Shown here one piece after another: positions 63,529 through 64,000 of a stretch of 64,000 nucleotides of DNA. The first letter of the stretch is position 1. The number at the start of each line of letters is the position of its first letter. A model generated the notes under the pieces. It saw only the letters and a program-made list of their open reading frames with translations, ran no database searches and was not told where the DNA came from. Both the position numbers and the translations under genes were made by a program. Origin of the DNA: Embleya scabrispora (GTDB lineage Bacteria > Actinomycetota > Actinomycetes > Streptomycetales > Streptomycetaceae); the NCBI RefSeq assembly GCF_002024165.1, contig NZ_MWQN01000003.1:62001-126000 (forward strand), read 5' to 3'.

Positions 63529-64000
63529 CGGCCTCGTCGAACCGGCGGCGCGGCCAAGCCCTGCCCCTCGCCGGGGTCGATCTCCATATCGAGCCCGTGC
63601 CACGTGGCGTCGGAGCCGGTCGCGCCGTGGAGGACGCGTTGCGCGAGGCCGTGCGGTCCGGTCGGCTGGCCGCGGGGACACGCCTACCGGGTTCGCGCAC
63701 GCTGGCCGCGGACCTGGGGCTGGCACGCGGAACGGTCGTCGGCGCGTACACCCAACTCGTTGCCGAGGGTTGGTTGACCGGATCACCCGGCTCCGGCACG
63801 CGCGTCGCGCACGTGAGTGCTCCCGAACCCTGCGACGCCGGCCACCATGCGAAATCCGCGCCGACCGAACGTCGTTGGCGGGCCGATCTACGCCCCGGCC
63901 GACCCGACTTCACGTCGTTCCCCCACAGGGCATGGACGACGAGTGTCCGCCGAGTCCTGAGTCGGATCGGGGCGGGAGACCTCGACTACGGCGACTTCGA
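63525..64000 (+). CDS. MocR/PdxR-type GntR regulator, 5' part only
   Basis: The reading from TTG 63525, overlapping the acetyltransferase stop, gives a GntR-type winged helix: AVEDALREAVRSGRLAAGTR, then LPGSRTLAADLGLARGTVVG and YTQLVAEGWLTGSPGSGTRV. A linker and the start of an aminotransferase-like domain (WRADLRPGRPDFTSFPHRAW) follow. This layout is that of MocR regulators, which use PLP as cofactor. The gene runs off the window end. Confidence 0.85.
   Translation, partial: MTASSNRRRGQALPLAGVDLHIEPVPRGVGAGRAVEDALREAVRSGRLAAGTRLPGSRTLAADLGLARGTVVGAYTQLVAEGWLTGSPGSGTRVAHVSAPEPCDAGHHAKSAPTERRWRADLRPGRPDFTSFPHRAWTTSVRRVLSRIGAGDLDYGDF

Noticed and set aside
1-64000. tRNA, rRNA or riboswitch genes
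   Set aside because: No cloverleaf with conserved T-loop, rRNA-like segment or recognisable riboswitch core was noticed on either strand by eye; a covariance-model scan would be decisive.

Overview
The window is very GC-rich DNA with GTG/TTG starts, purine-rich Shine-Dalgarno (SD) sites, many four-base ATGA overlaps and many secreted or regulatory proteins. This fits a filamentous actinomycete of the Streptomyces/Kitasatospora/Embleya type. The load of specialised-metabolism genes, decayed genes and secreted repeat proteins suggests an accessory part of the chromosome, perhaps an arm. I see no rRNA, tRNA, CRISPR array, replication origin or intact insertion sequence.

Layout. (1) 1-3.2 kb: a small hydrophobic membrane peptide, a beta-class carbonic anhydrase, an AT-rich promoter island, and a 67-residue peptide gene followed at once by an HExxH enzyme resembling the aKG-HExxH peptide beta-hydroxylases. 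That pair looks like a minimal RiPP (ribosomally made, modified peptide) locus. (2) 3.8-9.7 kb, minus strand: a ThDP-dependent decarboxylase, a frameshifted FAD L-amino-acid oxidase and an alkyl-sulfatase-type metallo-beta-lactamase. Oxidase and decarboxylase would convert an amino acid to a keto acid and then to an aldehyde. (3) 10.3-15.0 kb, plus strand: a tight methyltransferase - cyclodipeptide synthase - cytochrome P450 operon followed by a helix-turn-helix/TPR regulator, i.e. a compact diketopiperazine cluster. (4) 15.5-22.2 kb, minus strand: a complete oligopeptide-type ABC importer (binding lipoprotein, two ATPases, two permeases) ending in a beta-lactamase-fold serine hydrolase, with a perfect palindrome upstream. 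(5) 22.9-25.8 kb: a TetR regulator divergent from an Amidohydro_3 enzyme. (6) 25.9-33.1 kb: a stressosome-like module: a RsbW-like kinase divergent from RsbR, RsbS, RsbT, a two-domain kinase/phosphatase, a hybrid histidine kinase and a response-regulator PP2C phosphatase, nearly all translationally coupled.

(7) 33.4-36 kb: small membrane proteins and a Phd/YefM-RelE toxin-antitoxin pair. (8) 36-44.8 kb: a large lipoprotein, a 31-codon ORF coupled to an ABC exporter, a frameshifted FtsX permease, decayed genes, and a surface protein with a sortase signal (LADTG). (9) 44.9-59.4 kb: an IS3-family remnant, then a minus-strand series of large exported proteins: a nuclease-tipped protein, a degenerate trypsin-fold protein with FG-GAP repeats, a small secreted protein, a 1102-residue ALF/coiled-coil protein, a 46-residue membrane peptide and an RHS-repeat protein. 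Together they look like a contact, toxin or surface locus. (10) 60.3-64 kb: a family 2 glycosyltransferase, a decayed secreted tripeptidyl-aminopeptidase-like gene, a GNAT acetyltransferase and the start of a MocR-type regulator cut by the window end.

Several otherwise well-preserved genes carry single-base shifts in or next to short homopolymers (near 6695, 41360 and 55277). These may be assembly errors rather than real pseudogenes.
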